64,000 bases of DNA from Ruegeria sp. HKCCSA071 (GCF_017872555.1 NZ_JAEDOX010000004.1:124001-188000); one strand, 5' to 3'. Shown: positions 17,836 to 26,857, counted from the stretch's first letter. Made by a program: numbers and translations. Notes: a model not told the origin generated them from the letters alone.

Positions 17836-18771
17836 ATGCGTTTCGCCCATCGTCACCTTCTTGGCATCGAGCATCTGTCGCAATCCGATATCACCGAAAT
17901 TCTCGATCTGGCCGAAACCTATGTCGACATGAACCGCCAGTCGACCAAGCATTCGGATGTGTTGTCGGGGCTCACCCAGATCAACATGTTCTTTGAAAAC
18001 TCGACCCGAACGCAGGCAAGCTTCGAACTGGCTGGCAAGCGTCTGGGTGCAGATGTGATGAACATGGCGATGCAGGCCAGTTCGATCAATAAGGGCGAGA
18101 CGTTGATCGACACTGCGCTGACCCTGAACGCGATGCATCCCGACCTTTTGGTGGTGCGTCACCCGCATTCGGGCGCGGTCGATCTGCTGGCGCAAAAGGT
18201 CAACTGCGCCGTGTTGAACGCAGGCGACGGGCGGCATGAACATCCGACACAAGCTTTGCTGGACGCGCTGACGATCCGCCGCGCAAAAGGTCGCCTGCAC
18301 CGTCTGAACATCGCCATTTGCGGCGATGTCGCGCACTCTCGTGTTGCTCGATCCAATTTGATCCTGCTGGGCAAGATGGAAAACCGCATTCGTCTGATCG
18401 GCCCGCCCACACTCGTGCCGTCGCAATTCGCCGAGTTCGGGGCCGAGGTATATGACGACATGAACGAAGGCCTCAAAGACGTCGATGTGGTCATGATGCT
18501 GCGCCTTCAGAAAGAACGAATGGATGGGGGCTTCATCCCGTCAGAACGCGAATACTACCACCGTTATGGCCTGAACGTGGAAAAGCTGGCGCTGGCCAAG
18601 CCCGATGCCATCGTCATGCACCCTGGCCCGATGAACCGGGGGGTTGAGATCGACGGAACCCTGGCTGATGATATCAATCGATCCGTCATACAGGAGCAGG
18701 TGGAGATGGGGGTCGCTGTCCGCATGGCCGCCATGGACCTTCTGGCCCGAAACCTGCGCGAGGTTGCATGA
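17836..18771 (+). CDS. pyrB: aspartate carbamoyltransferase catalytic subunit
   Basis: This enzyme makes N-carbamoyl-aspartate from carbamoyl phosphate and aspartate, the first committed step of pyrimidine synthesis. The 311 residues carry FFENSTRTQ (52-60, carbamoyl phosphate site), HEHPTQ (134-139), [12 protein letters not shown] and [12 protein letters not shown] 17836 is preceded by AGGAG at good distance; the frame is open to 17815. No pyrI is present. Downstream genes overlap, ending in a dihydroorotase-like gene, which fits the PyrB/PyrC' type complex described in Pseudomonas. Confidence 0.95.
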   Translation: MRFAHRHLLGIEHLSQSDITEILDLAETYVDMNRQSTKHSDVLSGLTQINMFFENSTRTQASFELAGKRLGADVMNMAMQASSINKGETLIDTALTLNAMHPDLLVVRHPHSGAVDLLAQKVNCAVLNAGDGRHEHPTQALLDALTIRRAKGRLHRLNIAICGDVAHSRVARSNLILLGKMENRIRLIGPPTLVPSQFAEFGAEVYDDMNEGLKDVDVVMMLRLQKERMDGGFIPSEREYYHRYGLNVEKLALAKPDAIVMHPGPMNRGVEIDGTLADDINRSVIQEQVEMGVAVRMAAMDLLARNLREVA

Positions 18772-19286
18772 GCAATCTGACCGTCGCCCCTCATGAACGC
18801 GGCGTCCTGCGCCTGTTCGCGCTGGACATGCGCCCGGAAGAGGCGAAGTTCCTGCGCGAACCGGGGGTTGCCGAACAGGTGCTTGGCGTCGACGGGCTGG
18901 ACCCCGAGCACATCGACATCTTTCCGGTATCCGACCTCGAAGAACTTGGGCTTTACGGCTATCTGAACGAAGGGTGCGGCGTGTCAGAAGATCAGTTGGA
19001 CCGTGCCGCGCTGGCGCTGATCGACGGGTGGGTCATGGTTCTGCGCAGCGCGGCGTTCAAAAACCGGGCCACGACCCTTGAACCCGATCCCCGGCTTTAC
19101 ATGATTGGTCTTTTCACGGAAGAGGCGACCAATTGGACCGGCGGAACGATCGAAACAGAAAGCGCCAAGCCTTTCTCAGCCCCGCAAACCGCGCCGGTTG
19201 ACAACAAACCGCTCCGCATAGGCTCGGCTGTTATGGCATTGGTAGCACTTTTGATCACCGGAGGGATTCTGTGGCTGATCCTGTAG
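18768..19286 (+). CDS. tail-anchored membrane protein in pyr operon
   Basis: A 172-residue protein with a soluble acidic N-terminal part (about 1-145; segments [37 protein letters not shown]) and one C-terminal transmembrane helix (about 151-172). This predicts tail anchoring with the soluble domain inside the cell. Its start overlaps pyrB by four bases (ATGA) and its end overlaps the next gene by 16. No family recognised. The close packing suggests co-expression with pyrimidine genes, not necessarily a role in the pathway. Confidence 0.8.
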   Translation: MSNLTVAPHERGVLRLFALDMRPEEAKFLREPGVAEQVLGVDGLDPEHIDIFPVSDLEELGLYGYLNEGCGVSEDQLDRAALALIDGWVMVLRSAAFKNRATTLEPDPRLYMIGLFTEEATNWTGGTIETESAKPFSAPQTAPVDNKPLRIGSAVMALVALLITGGILWLIL

Positions 19287-19657
19287 TCTTTGCCCCGGAC
19301 AAGGGCGCGTATATCCGCACCAATGCATGGCTTGCGGCGGCTGCCATGGCCGGTGCAATGGCTGTGTTGTGGTTGACCGGCAACCCTTATGTCTGGACCG
19401 GAGCACCTGCCGGCCTCGCCGCAATTGGCATCCGCGCGTGGTATCTGGCATCGGAAGAACTGGCCGCTAACTGGGAGATGACCGAAACTTTGTTGACCGG
19501 TCCCGGCCCACGCAAAGTACCGCTGAATCAGGTCGAGGCGGTCAAAACCATGGGCAGTTTCGTACAAGTCGTTACCAAGGGCGGCGACAAACACCTGATC
19601 AAGTATCAGGCCGATCCCGCCGCCACGAAGGCTGCCATCGAAAGGGCTGTTGGATGA
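19271..19657 (+). CDS. small membrane protein with bacterial PH-like domain
   Basis: A 128-residue protein with GTG start at 19271 inside the upstream gene. Two hydrophobic segments (about 16-60) are followed by a beta-rich domain in which WEMTETLL, RKVPLNQVEAV and a final DPAATKAAIERA recall the bacterial PH-like (bPH) domains of YdbS/YdbT-type proteins. That link is by pattern only. It overlaps the next gene by four bases (ATGA). Function unknown. Confidence 0.75.
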   Translation: MADPVVFAPDKGAYIRTNAWLAAAAMAGAMAVLWLTGNPYVWTGAPAGLAAIGIRAWYLASEELAANWEMTETLLTGPGPRKVPLNQVEAVKTMGSFVQVVTKGGDKHLIKYQADPAATKAAIERAVG

Positions 19658-20106
19658 CTGGTGAGTGGTGGCGGGAAAAAATACCAGAGGGTGAGGAGGT
19701 ATTATGGTATCAGCGCCCGGAGCAAGGGTTTTTCCCTTTGCGATATGGTTGGTTCTACAAGATAGCAGCCGGTCTGATTGCATTGATTTGGCTGGCAAGC
19801 CCTTGGATGATTGAGACGGCTGGAGATTTTTGGAAGATTTTTGTCTGTTCGGTTGGATTTGTCTTCTTCGTTTGGGCTGATCGATTCAATCGCGCACAAC
19901 GTGTCTATGTTGTGACCTCGCAAAAAGCGTGGGAGATAAACAAAGACCTGAAGTCGAAATATCTGAAAATCGACCGATTTCTGAACTTCTCTTGCCACCG
20001 ACGACGAGTGACTTTTGACCGCCACCCGTTTTTTTCGTTCGATCATCTATCTGACCCGGATGCCGCATTGATGGCGCTGAAGCAAGCCCGAGAGACCGCA
20101 CAATGA
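19654..20106 (+). CDS. membrane protein with PH-like domain, second copy type
   Basis: A 150-residue protein with a charged N-terminus (GEWWREKIPEGEEVLWYQRP), two transmembrane helices (about 33-75) and a basic, aromatic C-terminal domain with RVYVVTSQKAW, again PH-like in pattern. It resembles the preceding gene in layout but not in residues. Base composition is visibly more AT-rich than its neighbours between about 19670 and 20050, a possible sign of separate history. It overlaps the dihydroorotase-like gene by four bases. Confidence 0.75.
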   Translation: MTGEWWREKIPEGEEVLWYQRPEQGFFPLRYGWFYKIAAGLIALIWLASPWMIETAGDFWKIFVCSVGFVFFVWADRFNRAQRVYVVTSQKAWEINKDLKSKYLKIDRFLNFSCHRRRVTFDRHPFFSFDHLSDPDAALMALKQARETAQ

Positions 20107-21383
20107 CTTCTGTTCTTTTCACCAACGCACGCCTGATCGATCCCGAAGCCGGAACAGAGTCTACTGGCTGGTTGCAGGTGAACGATGGCCGGATTAGCGC
20201 CCGAGGCGAAGGAAGCGCGCCGAGTACTGAGGGGCATATCGTAGATTGCAACGGCAAGTGCCTCGCCCCTGGCATCATCGATATTGGCGTCAAGGTCTGT
20301 GAACCCGGTGAACGTCATAAGGAAAGCTATCGGTCAGCAGGACTTGCTGCCGCGGCTGGTGGTGTCACGACGATTGTCACCCGACCGGATACTCTGCCAG
20401 CAGTCGACACACCGGAAACGCTGGAATTCGCGACACGCCGGGCGCAGGCCGATGCGCCAGTCAATGTTCTGCCGATGGCTGCCCTGACCAAAGGACGCGA
20501 AGGGCGCGAGATGACTGAAATCGGGTTTCTGATGGACGCGGGCGCGATCGCCTTCACCGATTGCGATCACGTCATCACCAATACCAAGGTGTTTTCCCGC
20601 GCCCTGACCTATGCGAAGTCCTGTGGCGCGCTTGTGATAGCCCACCCGCAAGAACCAGGGCTGAGCGCCGGGGCCGCAGCGACCAGCGGCAAGTTTGCGG
20701 CATTGCGCGGCCTGCCTGCGGTTTCGCCAATGGCGGAACGAATGGGGCTGGACCGCGACATTGCCCTGCTGGAGATGACCGGCGCCGCCTATCACGCCGA
20801 CCAGATCACCACGGCCCGGGCGCTGCCTGCACTGGAGCGCGCCAAGCGCAATGGGCTGGACATAACCGCAGGGACGTCGATCCACCACCTGACGTTGAAC
20901 GAGCTTGACGTGGCCGACTATCGCACCTTCTTCAAGGTCAAGCCGCCGCTGCGATCAGAAGATGACAGGCAGGCGGTTATCGAAGCCGTTCGCACCGGGC
21001 TGATCGATATCATCAGCTCGATGCACACCCCTCAGGACGAAGAAAGCAAACGCCTGCCGTTTGAAGAAGCGGCCTCGGGTGCAGTCGCGCTGGAAACGCT
21101 TCTGCCCGCGGCTTTGCGTCTGTATCACGCAGGCCAGCTGGACCTGCCGACGCTGTTTCGGGCCATGGCCCTTAACCCGGCCAAACGGCTAGGACTGGAC
21201 AGCGGTCGCCTGTCGCAAGGCGCGCCAGCGGATCTGGTTCTGTTCGACCCGGATGTGCCTTTTGTGCTTGATCGGTTTGCACTAAAATCGAAATCTCAGA
21301 ACACTCCATTTGACGGCCAGCGGATGCAAGGTAAGGTCATTTCGACCTATGTAGCAGGTAATGAAGTGTTCCGGAGACCCTGA
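20103..21383 (+). CDS. dihydroorotase-like protein, catalytically impaired (PyrC' type)
   Basis: A 426-residue amidohydrolase-fold protein aligned to class I dihydroorotase along its whole length (APGIIDI, AAGGVTTIV, DAGAIAF, HHLTLNE, KPPLR, then AASGAVALETLL). Key residues are changed: the metal pair HxH is Gly62/Lys64, the substrate Arg is Cys66, the substrate Asn is Asp96, and the catalytic DHAPH is MHTPQ (307-311). His181 and His261 remain. Such PyrC' proteins in Pseudomonas are inactive and support assembly of aspartate carbamoyltransferase, whose gene is in this operon. An active dihydroorotase must then lie elsewhere in the genome. Confidence 0.88.
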   Translation: MTSVLFTNARLIDPEAGTESTGWLQVNDGRISARGEGSAPSTEGHIVDCNGKCLAPGIIDIGVKVCEPGERHKESYRSAGLAAAAGGVTTIVTRPDTLPAVDTPETLEFATRRAQADAPVNVLPMAALTKGREGREMTEIGFLMDAGAIAFTDCDHVITNTKVFSRALTYAKSCGALVIAHPQEPGLSAGAAATSGKFAALRGLPAVSPMAERMGLDRDIALLEMTGAAYHADQITTARALPALERAKRNGLDITAGTSIHHLTLNELDVADYRTFFKVKPPLRSEDDRQAVIEAVRTGLIDIISSMHTPQDEESKRLPFEEAASGAVALETLLPAALRLYHAGQLDLPTLFRAMALNPAKRLGLDSGRLSQGAPADLVLFDPDVPFVLDRFALKSKSQNTPFDGQRMQGKVISTYVAGNEVFRRP

Positions 21384-21988
21384 TGCCCCCAATCGACAAC
21401 TCAACTAGCGAACTGCTCCAATGGGCGGTGGTTGGATATCTGATGGGCTCTATTCCCTTCGGCCTGTTGCTGGCCAAGTTCATGGGGTTGGGAAATCTGC
21501 GCGAGATCGGTTCCGGCAATATCGGAGCAACCAACGTTCTGCGTACCGGCAACAAGACCGCTGCGGCGCTGACCCTGCTGTTTGACGCAGGCAAGGGCGC
21601 GGCAGCCGTTCTGATTGCGCGTGCCTATGCGGGTGAAGATGCGGCCCAGGTTGCTGCACTTTTGGCGTTTCTGGGCCATTGCTTTCCGGTTTGGCTGGGC
21701 TTCAAGGGCGGCAAGGGCGTGGCGACCTTCCTGGGGCTTTGGCTGGCACTGGACTGGCGCGTCGGTGTTGCCTGCTGCCTTACCTGGCTGGTCGCGGCGG
21801 CAATCTGGCGGATATCCTCGGTTGGTGCACTGGCAGCCGCTGCGCTTTCCACAACCTGGGTGCTGTTGCTGACAAACGGGACTACATTTATCCTTGGGAT
21901 AATTCTGACACTTCTTGTCTACTGGCGGCACAGCTCGAACGTTGCGCGGATCAAGGCCGGAACGGAACCCAGAATCGGAAAGCCGTGA
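21383..21988 (+). CDS. plsY: glycerol-3-phosphate acyltransferase PlsY
   Basis: An integral membrane enzyme of 201 residues that transfers acyl groups from acyl-phosphate to glycerol-3-phosphate, the first step of phospholipid synthesis. All three family motifs are present: YLMGSIPFG with GSGNIGATNVLR, GFKGGKGVAT, and the final RHSSNVARIKAGTEP. The length is normal. The start overlaps the upstream stop by one base (TGATG). A small gene overlaps its end, so the operon continues. Confidence 0.94.
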   Translation: MPPIDNSTSELLQWAVVGYLMGSIPFGLLLAKFMGLGNLREIGSGNIGATNVLRTGNKTAAALTLLFDAGKGAAAVLIARAYAGEDAAQVAALLAFLGHCFPVWLGFKGGKGVATFLGLWLALDWRVGVACCLTWLVAAAIWRISSVGALAAAALSTTWVLLLTNGTTFILGIILTLLVYWRHSSNVARIKAGTEPRIGKP

Positions 21989-22254
21989 CCGCATCAGGCG
22001 CATTTCTGTCTGCGCTTTTTGCACTGCCCTTGGGCAGTTTCACCGGAACCTCCGGCGGTCGGCGCTATGTTGTTGTGCGTCAACTAATGGCGGGTGGTAA
22101 ATCCCACAAGCTGGTCGCGCACGAGCTAGGCGGAACCGACTATATCAGCCTGAACCTGTATCAGACCATGGGAAGCGGCGCGTTGCTGCGACCCTGTGAA
22201 ATGCCCGCAAACAAAGTCATCGCATTTGTTCTGAACTTAAGGCCGGATGCCTGA
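21985..22254 (+). CDS. small conserved-looking protein after plsY
   Basis: A GTG at 21985 overlaps the plsY stop as GTGA and opens 89 codons ending in TGA at 22254. The coding part from about residue 24 (GGRRYVVVRQ, KLVAHELGG, DYISLNLYQ, LRPCEMP, KVIAFVLNL) has protein-like composition and codon use matching the neighbours. The first 20 residues are less convincing, so translation may start further in. No family is recognised with certainty; I have an impression of similar small proteins in other Rhodobacterales. It would be the last gene of the pyrB-plsY operon. Confidence 0.6.
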   Translation: MTASGAFLSALFALPLGSFTGTSGGRRYVVVRQLMAGGKSHKLVAHELGGTDYISLNLYQTMGSGALLRPCEMPANKVIAFVLNLRPDA

Positions 22255-22446
22255 GGTGGCTCGGCAAAAAAGAACAGTGGCTCTATCACCTGCGCACAAT
22301 CACAAATCATTGTTTTGAACGTGATCAGCCCGCTTCCCAGATCGCTATCGTGACGGTCAATTACGGGCCACACAGGACAACAATCTGGGTCTTACGGCGG
22401 CAATTATTGCGGTGCTGAACGGGCTCATTTCACGAAAGGTGAAACA

Positions 22447-22923
22447 ATGAACAAGTTTAAATCTCTGATCAGTGGCGTGGCACTGTCTGTCACTTTGGCA
22501 ACCTCCGCACTGGCGGCTGGCGTCGAAATCAACGCAAGCTCGACCGGTCTGGCCATGCAGGGTTATGATCCGGTGGCGTACTTCACCGCTGGCGAAGCGA
22601 CAAAAGGCGATTACCGCATTACTGCGTTGCATGACGAAGCACTGTACCGTTTCTCGTCGGAAGAAAACAAAGCTGCCTTTGAAGCCAACCCCGAAGCGTA
22701 CCTGCCTGCATATGGCGGCTATTGTGCCTTCGGCGCGGCCATGGGCTTTAAATTCGACGGCGACCCGAACCACTGGAAGATCGTTCACAACAAGCTGTAT
22801 CTGAACCTGTCCAAAGACATTCAGGAGCGCTGGGAAGGCGACATCCCGGGTTTCATCGAAAGCGCGAGCGCAAACTGGGAAACGATTGCTGAAAAATCCC
22901 CGGCAGAGCTGCAATCGCAGTAA
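22447..22923 (+). CDS. exported YHS-domain protein
   Basis: A 158-residue protein with a signal peptide (cleavage near ALAAG, about residue 23). A YHS-type domain follows: GLAMQGYDPVAYF, a RFSSEENKAAFEANPEAYLPAYGGYCAFG core and GDPNHWKIVHNKLYLNLS. YHS domains are small folds often linked to metal or redox proteins. Stand-alone exported members like this are common in marine bacteria, but their role is not settled. AAAGG lies just before the ATG. It is single-gene, about 190 bases after the plsY operon, with a hairpin behind it. Confidence 0.85.
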   Translation: MNKFKSLISGVALSVTLATSALAAGVEINASSTGLAMQGYDPVAYFTAGEATKGDYRITALHDEALYRFSSEENKAAFEANPEAYLPAYGGYCAFGAAMGFKFDGDPNHWKIVHNKLYLNLSKDIQERWEGDIPGFIESASANWETIAEKSPAELQSQ

Positions 22924-22946
22924 AACCTGATTTTTTTCAGGCACAG

Positions 22947-22969
22947 CGGCGGCGGGTTTTCCGCCGCCG
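22947..22969 (+). terminator. hairpin after YHS gene
   Basis: A perfect 9-base stem (CGGCGGCGG / CCGCCGCCG) with a five-base loop lies 23 bases after the stop. A smaller stem CCTGA/TCAGG with a T-rich loop precedes it (22926-22941). No T-run follows, so efficiency as an intrinsic terminator is uncertain. Confidence 0.5.
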
Positions 22970-23051
22970 TATGTCATTGAAGACCTCTTGTCCCTCCCAT
23001 CCGGCGGATCAAGCATCCCAATTCAAAGGGCAATGGCGTTTCAGTACCGCG

Positions 23052-24035
23052 TTACAGGTCCAGAATTGTGCTGCCGGTCGTTTGCCGCGCCTCAAGCGCG
23101 CGATGCGCATCAGCAACCTGATCCAAGGCAAAGCGCTGATCGACATGGATTTTGACCTCACCCCCCTCGACTTTGCCAAACAGGCGACGCGACATTGCCT
23201 GACACACCGCATGGTCCGCGATATGTGTAAACAACGTGGGCCGGGTGATCTTGAGCGAACCTTTCTGGCCCAGAACTCCAAGGTTGAACGGTGGAACCGG
23301 GCCCGAGGCGTTGCCGAAGGAAATCATCATGCCCAGCGGTTTCAGGCAATCCAGTGATCCTTCGAATGTGTCCGCCCCGACCGAGTCCATCACCACGTCT
23401 ACGCCTTGACCCTTTGTAATCTCAGCCACGCGTTCGGCGAAATTCTCGGACCTGTAATTGATGCAATGCGCGGCCCCGTTAAACCGGGCAAGGCTGCATT
23501 TTTCGTCACTCCCCGCCGTTCCGATCAAGGTGATGCCTTCGGATTTAGCCCATTGACATGCAATCAACCCGACCCCGCCAGCTGCCGCGTGGAACAGGAC
23601 CGTATCGCCCCGTTTCAATGGTGTGGTCCGGTGAAAAAGGTACTCAACCGTCAGACCTTTCAGCATCATCGCTGCGCCGGCTTCGAATGTGATGCCATCC
23701 GGCAGCGGGCAAACCTGCGCAGCGGGCATCACGCGCGCCTCGCAATATGCACCGGGCGGTGCTGCGGCGTAAGCGGCCCGCTGCCCCGGTTGAAGGTGGG
23801 TCACCCCTTCCCCAACCGCTTCAACGGTTCCCGCCGCTTCCATGCCTAAAGCATGTGGAAGATCAAGGGGATACAGGCCGGTGCGTTGATATACGTCGAT
23901 GAAGTTCAACCCGCAGGCCTGATGCCGAATACGTATCTCACCCGGACCGGGGTCGCCCACTGGCCTGTCTTCGATCCGCAGAACCTCAGGCCCACCAAAT
24001 TCATGAATCACAACCGTTTTCGCTGTTTGCTGCAT
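23052..24035 (-). CDS. NADPH:quinone oxidoreductase (zinc-free MDR)
   Basis: A 327-residue medium-chain reductase with VVIHEFGGPEVL at the start, LNFIDVYQRTGLYP, an alanine- and glycine-rich AAAGGVGLIACQWAK Rossmann motif and ATG-type NADPH-binding segments; the zinc ligands of alcohol dehydrogenases are absent. This matches the quinone oxidoreductase QorA group, cytoplasmic, reducing quinones with NADPH. It is monocistronic. A second MDR of the PIG3 type is encoded 1.1 kb away. Confidence 0.88.
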   Translation of the reverse strand: MQQTAKTVVIHEFGGPEVLRIEDRPVGDPGPGEIRIRHQACGLNFIDVYQRTGLYPLDLPHALGMEAAGTVEAVGEGVTHLQPGQRAAYAAAPPGAYCEARVMPAAQVCPLPDGITFEAGAAMMLKGLTVEYLFHRTTPLKRGDTVLFHAAAGGVGLIACQWAKSEGITLIGTAGSDEKCSLARFNGAAHCINYRSENFAERVAEITKGQGVDVVMDSVGADTFEGSLDCLKPLGMMISFGNASGPVPPFNLGVLGQKGSLKITRPTLFTHIADHAVCQAMSRRLFGKVEGGEVKIHVDQRFALDQVADAHRALEARQTTGSTILDL

Positions 24036-24228
24036 CCTGATCTCCTCTTGCCTGCCATCAAGCTAACATGACTGTGACACAGGGCAATCCGTCCGATGCC
24101 GGAGTATTGATCCAGATTTCGCAAATTTATGTTATACTGAGGTATGGCGTTGCCGGTTGGACCGGCCACGGGCAACTGAATGCCGGATCCGTTCCGCGGC
24201 GCAAGTCTCGCCAGGGAAGGGTGAAGAA

Positions 24229-25086
24229 ATGGCTAAGACAATCGGAAATCCGATCAGCTGGGCAGCCCAGGCTCTGGGCGCCACAAGTGACCACGTCACC
24301 GAAAGCGTCTCGCAACTTGGCAGTGCAGATCCAACGCAAGTGCCAATGGTGCAGACCTTGACCCTGCAAGACTTACGGGCCTGCCTGAGGGCGGGGTATC
24401 AGGATTTTCTCGAAACTCGTGCGGATGTCGTATTCATTGTCCTGGTTTATCCGATCGCCGGGCTTTTGATTTTCGGCTTTGCCCTGAATGCCAATCTGGT
24501 TCCGCTTCTGGCCCCTCTGGTCGCAGGCTTTGCGCTGATCGGGCCTGTTGCGGCCGTGGGCCTCTATGAAATCAGCCGTAAGCGTGAACAGGGCAGCGAG
24601 GTTCACTGGCTGGACGCATTTGGTGTATTCCGCTCGCCGTCATTTGGAGCAATTCTCGTTTTGGGGTTTTACCTTGTGATGCTGCTGCTGCTTTGGCTGA
24701 TGGTTGCGCAAAGCATTCACACCTACACGATGGGCCCCGAGGTTCCTGCGTCGCTCAGCGCATTTGCCACGCAGGTGTTTACGACCTCTGCAGGCTGGAC
24801 GATGGTCATTGTCGGAACCGCAGTTGGGTTTGTTTTTGCCCTTTGCGCTTTGGCGATTAGCGTCGTCAGTTTTCCCTTGCTGCTGGACCGCAAAGTGGGC
24901 CTGCCGGTTGCCGTTGTGACATCGTTCAGGGTGCTGCGTCACAACCCCGCAGTCATTCTCACCTGGGGATTCATCGTGGCAGTGCTATTGTTTCTGGGGG
25001 CTTTGCCACTGCTGCTGGGTCTTATCGTGGTGATGCCCGTTCTGGGTCATGCCACGTGGCATCTGTATCGCCGCGCCGTTGCGTGA
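24229..25086 (+). CDS. DUF2189-type integral membrane protein
   Basis: A 285-residue protein with a soluble N-terminal 70 residues, then about six hydrophobic helices. The segment LRACLRAGYQDFLETRADV, the helix GFALIGPVAAVGLYEISR and the later FPLLLDRKVGLP pattern match DUF2189 membrane proteins, whose function is unknown. The frame extends to 24157, but ATG 24229 with AAGGG upstream begins the conserved sequence. It is divergent from the quinone oxidoreductase with 193 bases between starts. Confidence 0.82.
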   Translation: MAKTIGNPISWAAQALGATSDHVTESVSQLGSADPTQVPMVQTLTLQDLRACLRAGYQDFLETRADVVFIVLVYPIAGLLIFGFALNANLVPLLAPLVAGFALIGPVAAVGLYEISRKREQGSEVHWLDAFGVFRSPSFGAILVLGFYLVMLLLLWLMVAQSIHTYTMGPEVPASLSAFATQVFTTSAGWTMVIVGTAVGFVFALCALAISVVSFPLLLDRKVGLPVAVVTSFRVLRHNPAVILTWGFIVAVLLFLGALPLLLGLIVVMPVLGHATWHLYRRAVA

Positions 25087-25116
25087 ACGCGCGGGACACG
25101 CCCGCGCATTCTAAAC

Positions 25117-26103
25117 TCAACCCGCGATCTTCAGAACAATCTTGCCAATATGGCCCGAGCTTTCCATGCGCGCGTGGGCTGCGGCGGCCTCGGTCAGATC
25201 AAACTCGCTGTCCATCACGGGCGCAACTTTTCCAGCATCCAACAGAGGCCAGACAGCTTCGCGCAGGTCCTGCGCGATTTGCGCCTTGGCCAGATCACTT
25301 TGTGGGCGCAAGGTGCTGCCGGTCAGGGTCAGGCGCTTGACCATCATCAGAGCAAAGTTCAGCTCGACCACAGGCCCTTGCAGAAACGCGATTTGCACCA
25401 GCCGCCCATCTTCGGCCAGGGCCTTGACGTTGCGGGGGATGTAATCACCGCCGACCATATCAAGGATCAGGTTTGCCCCACCTTCGGCGCGCATGGCTGC
25501 TACGAAATCCTCGTCGCGATAGTTGATCGCCTTTTCCGCACCCAGCTTGACGCAAGCTTGACATTTTTCATCCGACCCTGCGGTGGCAAAAACGCGGGCG
25601 CCAAAGGCATTGGCCAGTTGGATGGCCGTCGTACCAATCCCACTGGACCCACCGTGAACCAAAAAGCGTTCACCTGCCTTCAACCCGCCACGCATGAACA
25701 CGTTGGACCAGACTGTAAAGAATGTCTCGGGCAGACACGCTGCCTCTTTCATTCCCATACCTGCAGGCACTGGCAAACAATGGGCCGCTGGGGTCGAAAC
25801 GTATTCCGCATATCCTCCGCCCGGCAGCAGTGCGCAGACCTGATCGCCGACAGACAGTCCTTCGACCCCCGCACCGACCGAGACCACTTCGCCCGAAGCC
25901 TCAAGCCCCGGCAGGTCGCTGGCACCCGGCGGCGGATCGTACGCGCCCGCGCGTTGCAAAGCGTCAGGGCGGTTCACCCCGGCATAGGCCACTTTCAATA
26001 CAACCTGTCCGGCCCCCGGCTTAGGGAAAGGGCGTTCGGTCAGCTGCAATACATCGGGACCACCCGGTTGAGTGATCTCAACAGCACGCATCATCTGGGT
26101 CAT
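25117..26103 (-). CDS. NAD(P)H quinone oxidoreductase, PIG3 family
   Basis: A 328-residue medium-chain reductase: MRAVEITQPGGPDVL, AYAGVNRPDALQRAGAY, LPGLEASGEVV, HGGSSGIGTTAIQLA (NADPH motif) and a C-terminal HARMESSGHIGKIVL that is typical of PIG3/p53-inducible-3-like enzymes. It lacks the catalytic zinc site. The start is set by an unusually strong ribosome site, AAAGGAGG, ending six bases before ATG 26103; the frame itself is open to 26145. It converges with the DUF2189 gene and follows the COQ9 gene. Confidence 0.9.
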   Translation of the reverse strand: MTQMMRAVEITQPGGPDVLQLTERPFPKPGAGQVVLKVAYAGVNRPDALQRAGAYDPPPGASDLPGLEASGEVVSVGAGVEGLSVGDQVCALLPGGGYAEYVSTPAAHCLPVPAGMGMKEAACLPETFFTVWSNVFMRGGLKAGERFLVHGGSSGIGTTAIQLANAFGARVFATAGSDEKCQACVKLGAEKAINYRDEDFVAAMRAEGGANLILDMVGGDYIPRNVKALAEDGRLVQIAFLQGPVVELNFALMMVKRLTLTGSTLRPQSDLAKAQIAQDLREAVWPLLDAGKVAPVMDSEFDLTEAAAAHARMESSGHIGKIVLKIAG

Positions 26104-26164
26104 AGGCACCTCCTTTGCCCAATGCCTAACAGGCATCAGAGGCAAGGCCCAGCATCAAGACGTG

Positions 26165-26857
26165 TTACTTTCGGGGGTTCAACACTCCAGGCAGATCACC
26201 CTGCATCTTGGACGGCGCCCTCACCTGACCCGCCAGCCAGTTCGGAACTGCAAGAAAGGGTTTCAACACCGGGTTGTCACGCACCTGAGCCTTGAGCTTT
26301 TCGAACTCCATGACATTTGCGATCCGGCGATCCAGAAACTCCCAGGTGCGCTGATGGTCCGGGCTGTCATCGCCCAGCCAGAACAGCAAGGTCGAGGAAT
26401 AGACCCCCGACAAAGTTGCCCGTTTGGTGTACCAGTTCACATCGTCCGATGTATCGCCCAGCGCGTCCCAGATCAGGTCACAGGTCTGCCATAAGGCCTT
26501 GGCCCCATCGGCCGCATATGCTGGCAGGGAAAACAGCGTCATGCCCCGGCGCACCAGCTCTTTGTCTTCAACGGCCTGCAACCGGAACCGGACCGCGGCG
26601 GCAATCTTGTCGCGAAATTTTAGCCCGCTCATGTCCTCGGACCTGAGGCGGTCCAGCATCACCTGATCGCCGCGCGCATGAAAGGCCAGTGCCAGATCAA
26701 CCGCCCCGCGCGGGCAGATTGCACGTGCCAAACTGTCATCCAGCCCACAATCGGAAACCGAGGCGCGAAAGCTTGTTTCCGACCAGCCGTCGAAAGGAAC
26801 ATGGTTCAGCATCGCGTCCAAAAGCTGCCGTTTTGCATCTTCATATGTGGTGGTCAT
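26165..26857 (-). CDS. COQ9-family ubiquinone biosynthesis protein
   Basis: A 230-residue protein with the COQ9 pattern: a helical N-terminal part (LLDAMLNHVPFDGWSE), GAVDLALAFH, KIAAAVRFRLQ, and the C-terminal lipid-binding TetR-like domain with WYTKRATLSGVYSSTLLFWLGD. COQ9 proteins bind lipids and assist a late hydroxylation in ubiquinone synthesis. ATG 26857 has GGAG upstream. It is divergent from rpsU. The ubiA gene of the same pathway is in this window at 45-46 kb. Confidence 0.9.
   Translation of the reverse strand: MTTTYEDAKRQLLDAMLNHVPFDGWSETSFRASVSDCGLDDSLARAICPRGAVDLALAFHARGDQVMLDRLRSEDMSGLKFRDKIAAAVRFRLQAVEDKELVRRGMTLFSLPAYAADGAKALWQTCDLIWDALGDTSDDVNWYTKRATLSGVYSSTLLFWLGDDSPDHQRTWEFLDRRIANVMEFEKLKAQVRDNPVLKPFLAVPNWLAGQVRAPSKMQGDLPGVLNPRK

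Noticed and set aside
19654-20106. Recent mobile insertion in the pyr operon
   Set aside because: The gene is AT-richer than its neighbours, but it has perfect 4-base overlaps on both sides and no flanking repeats or transposase.
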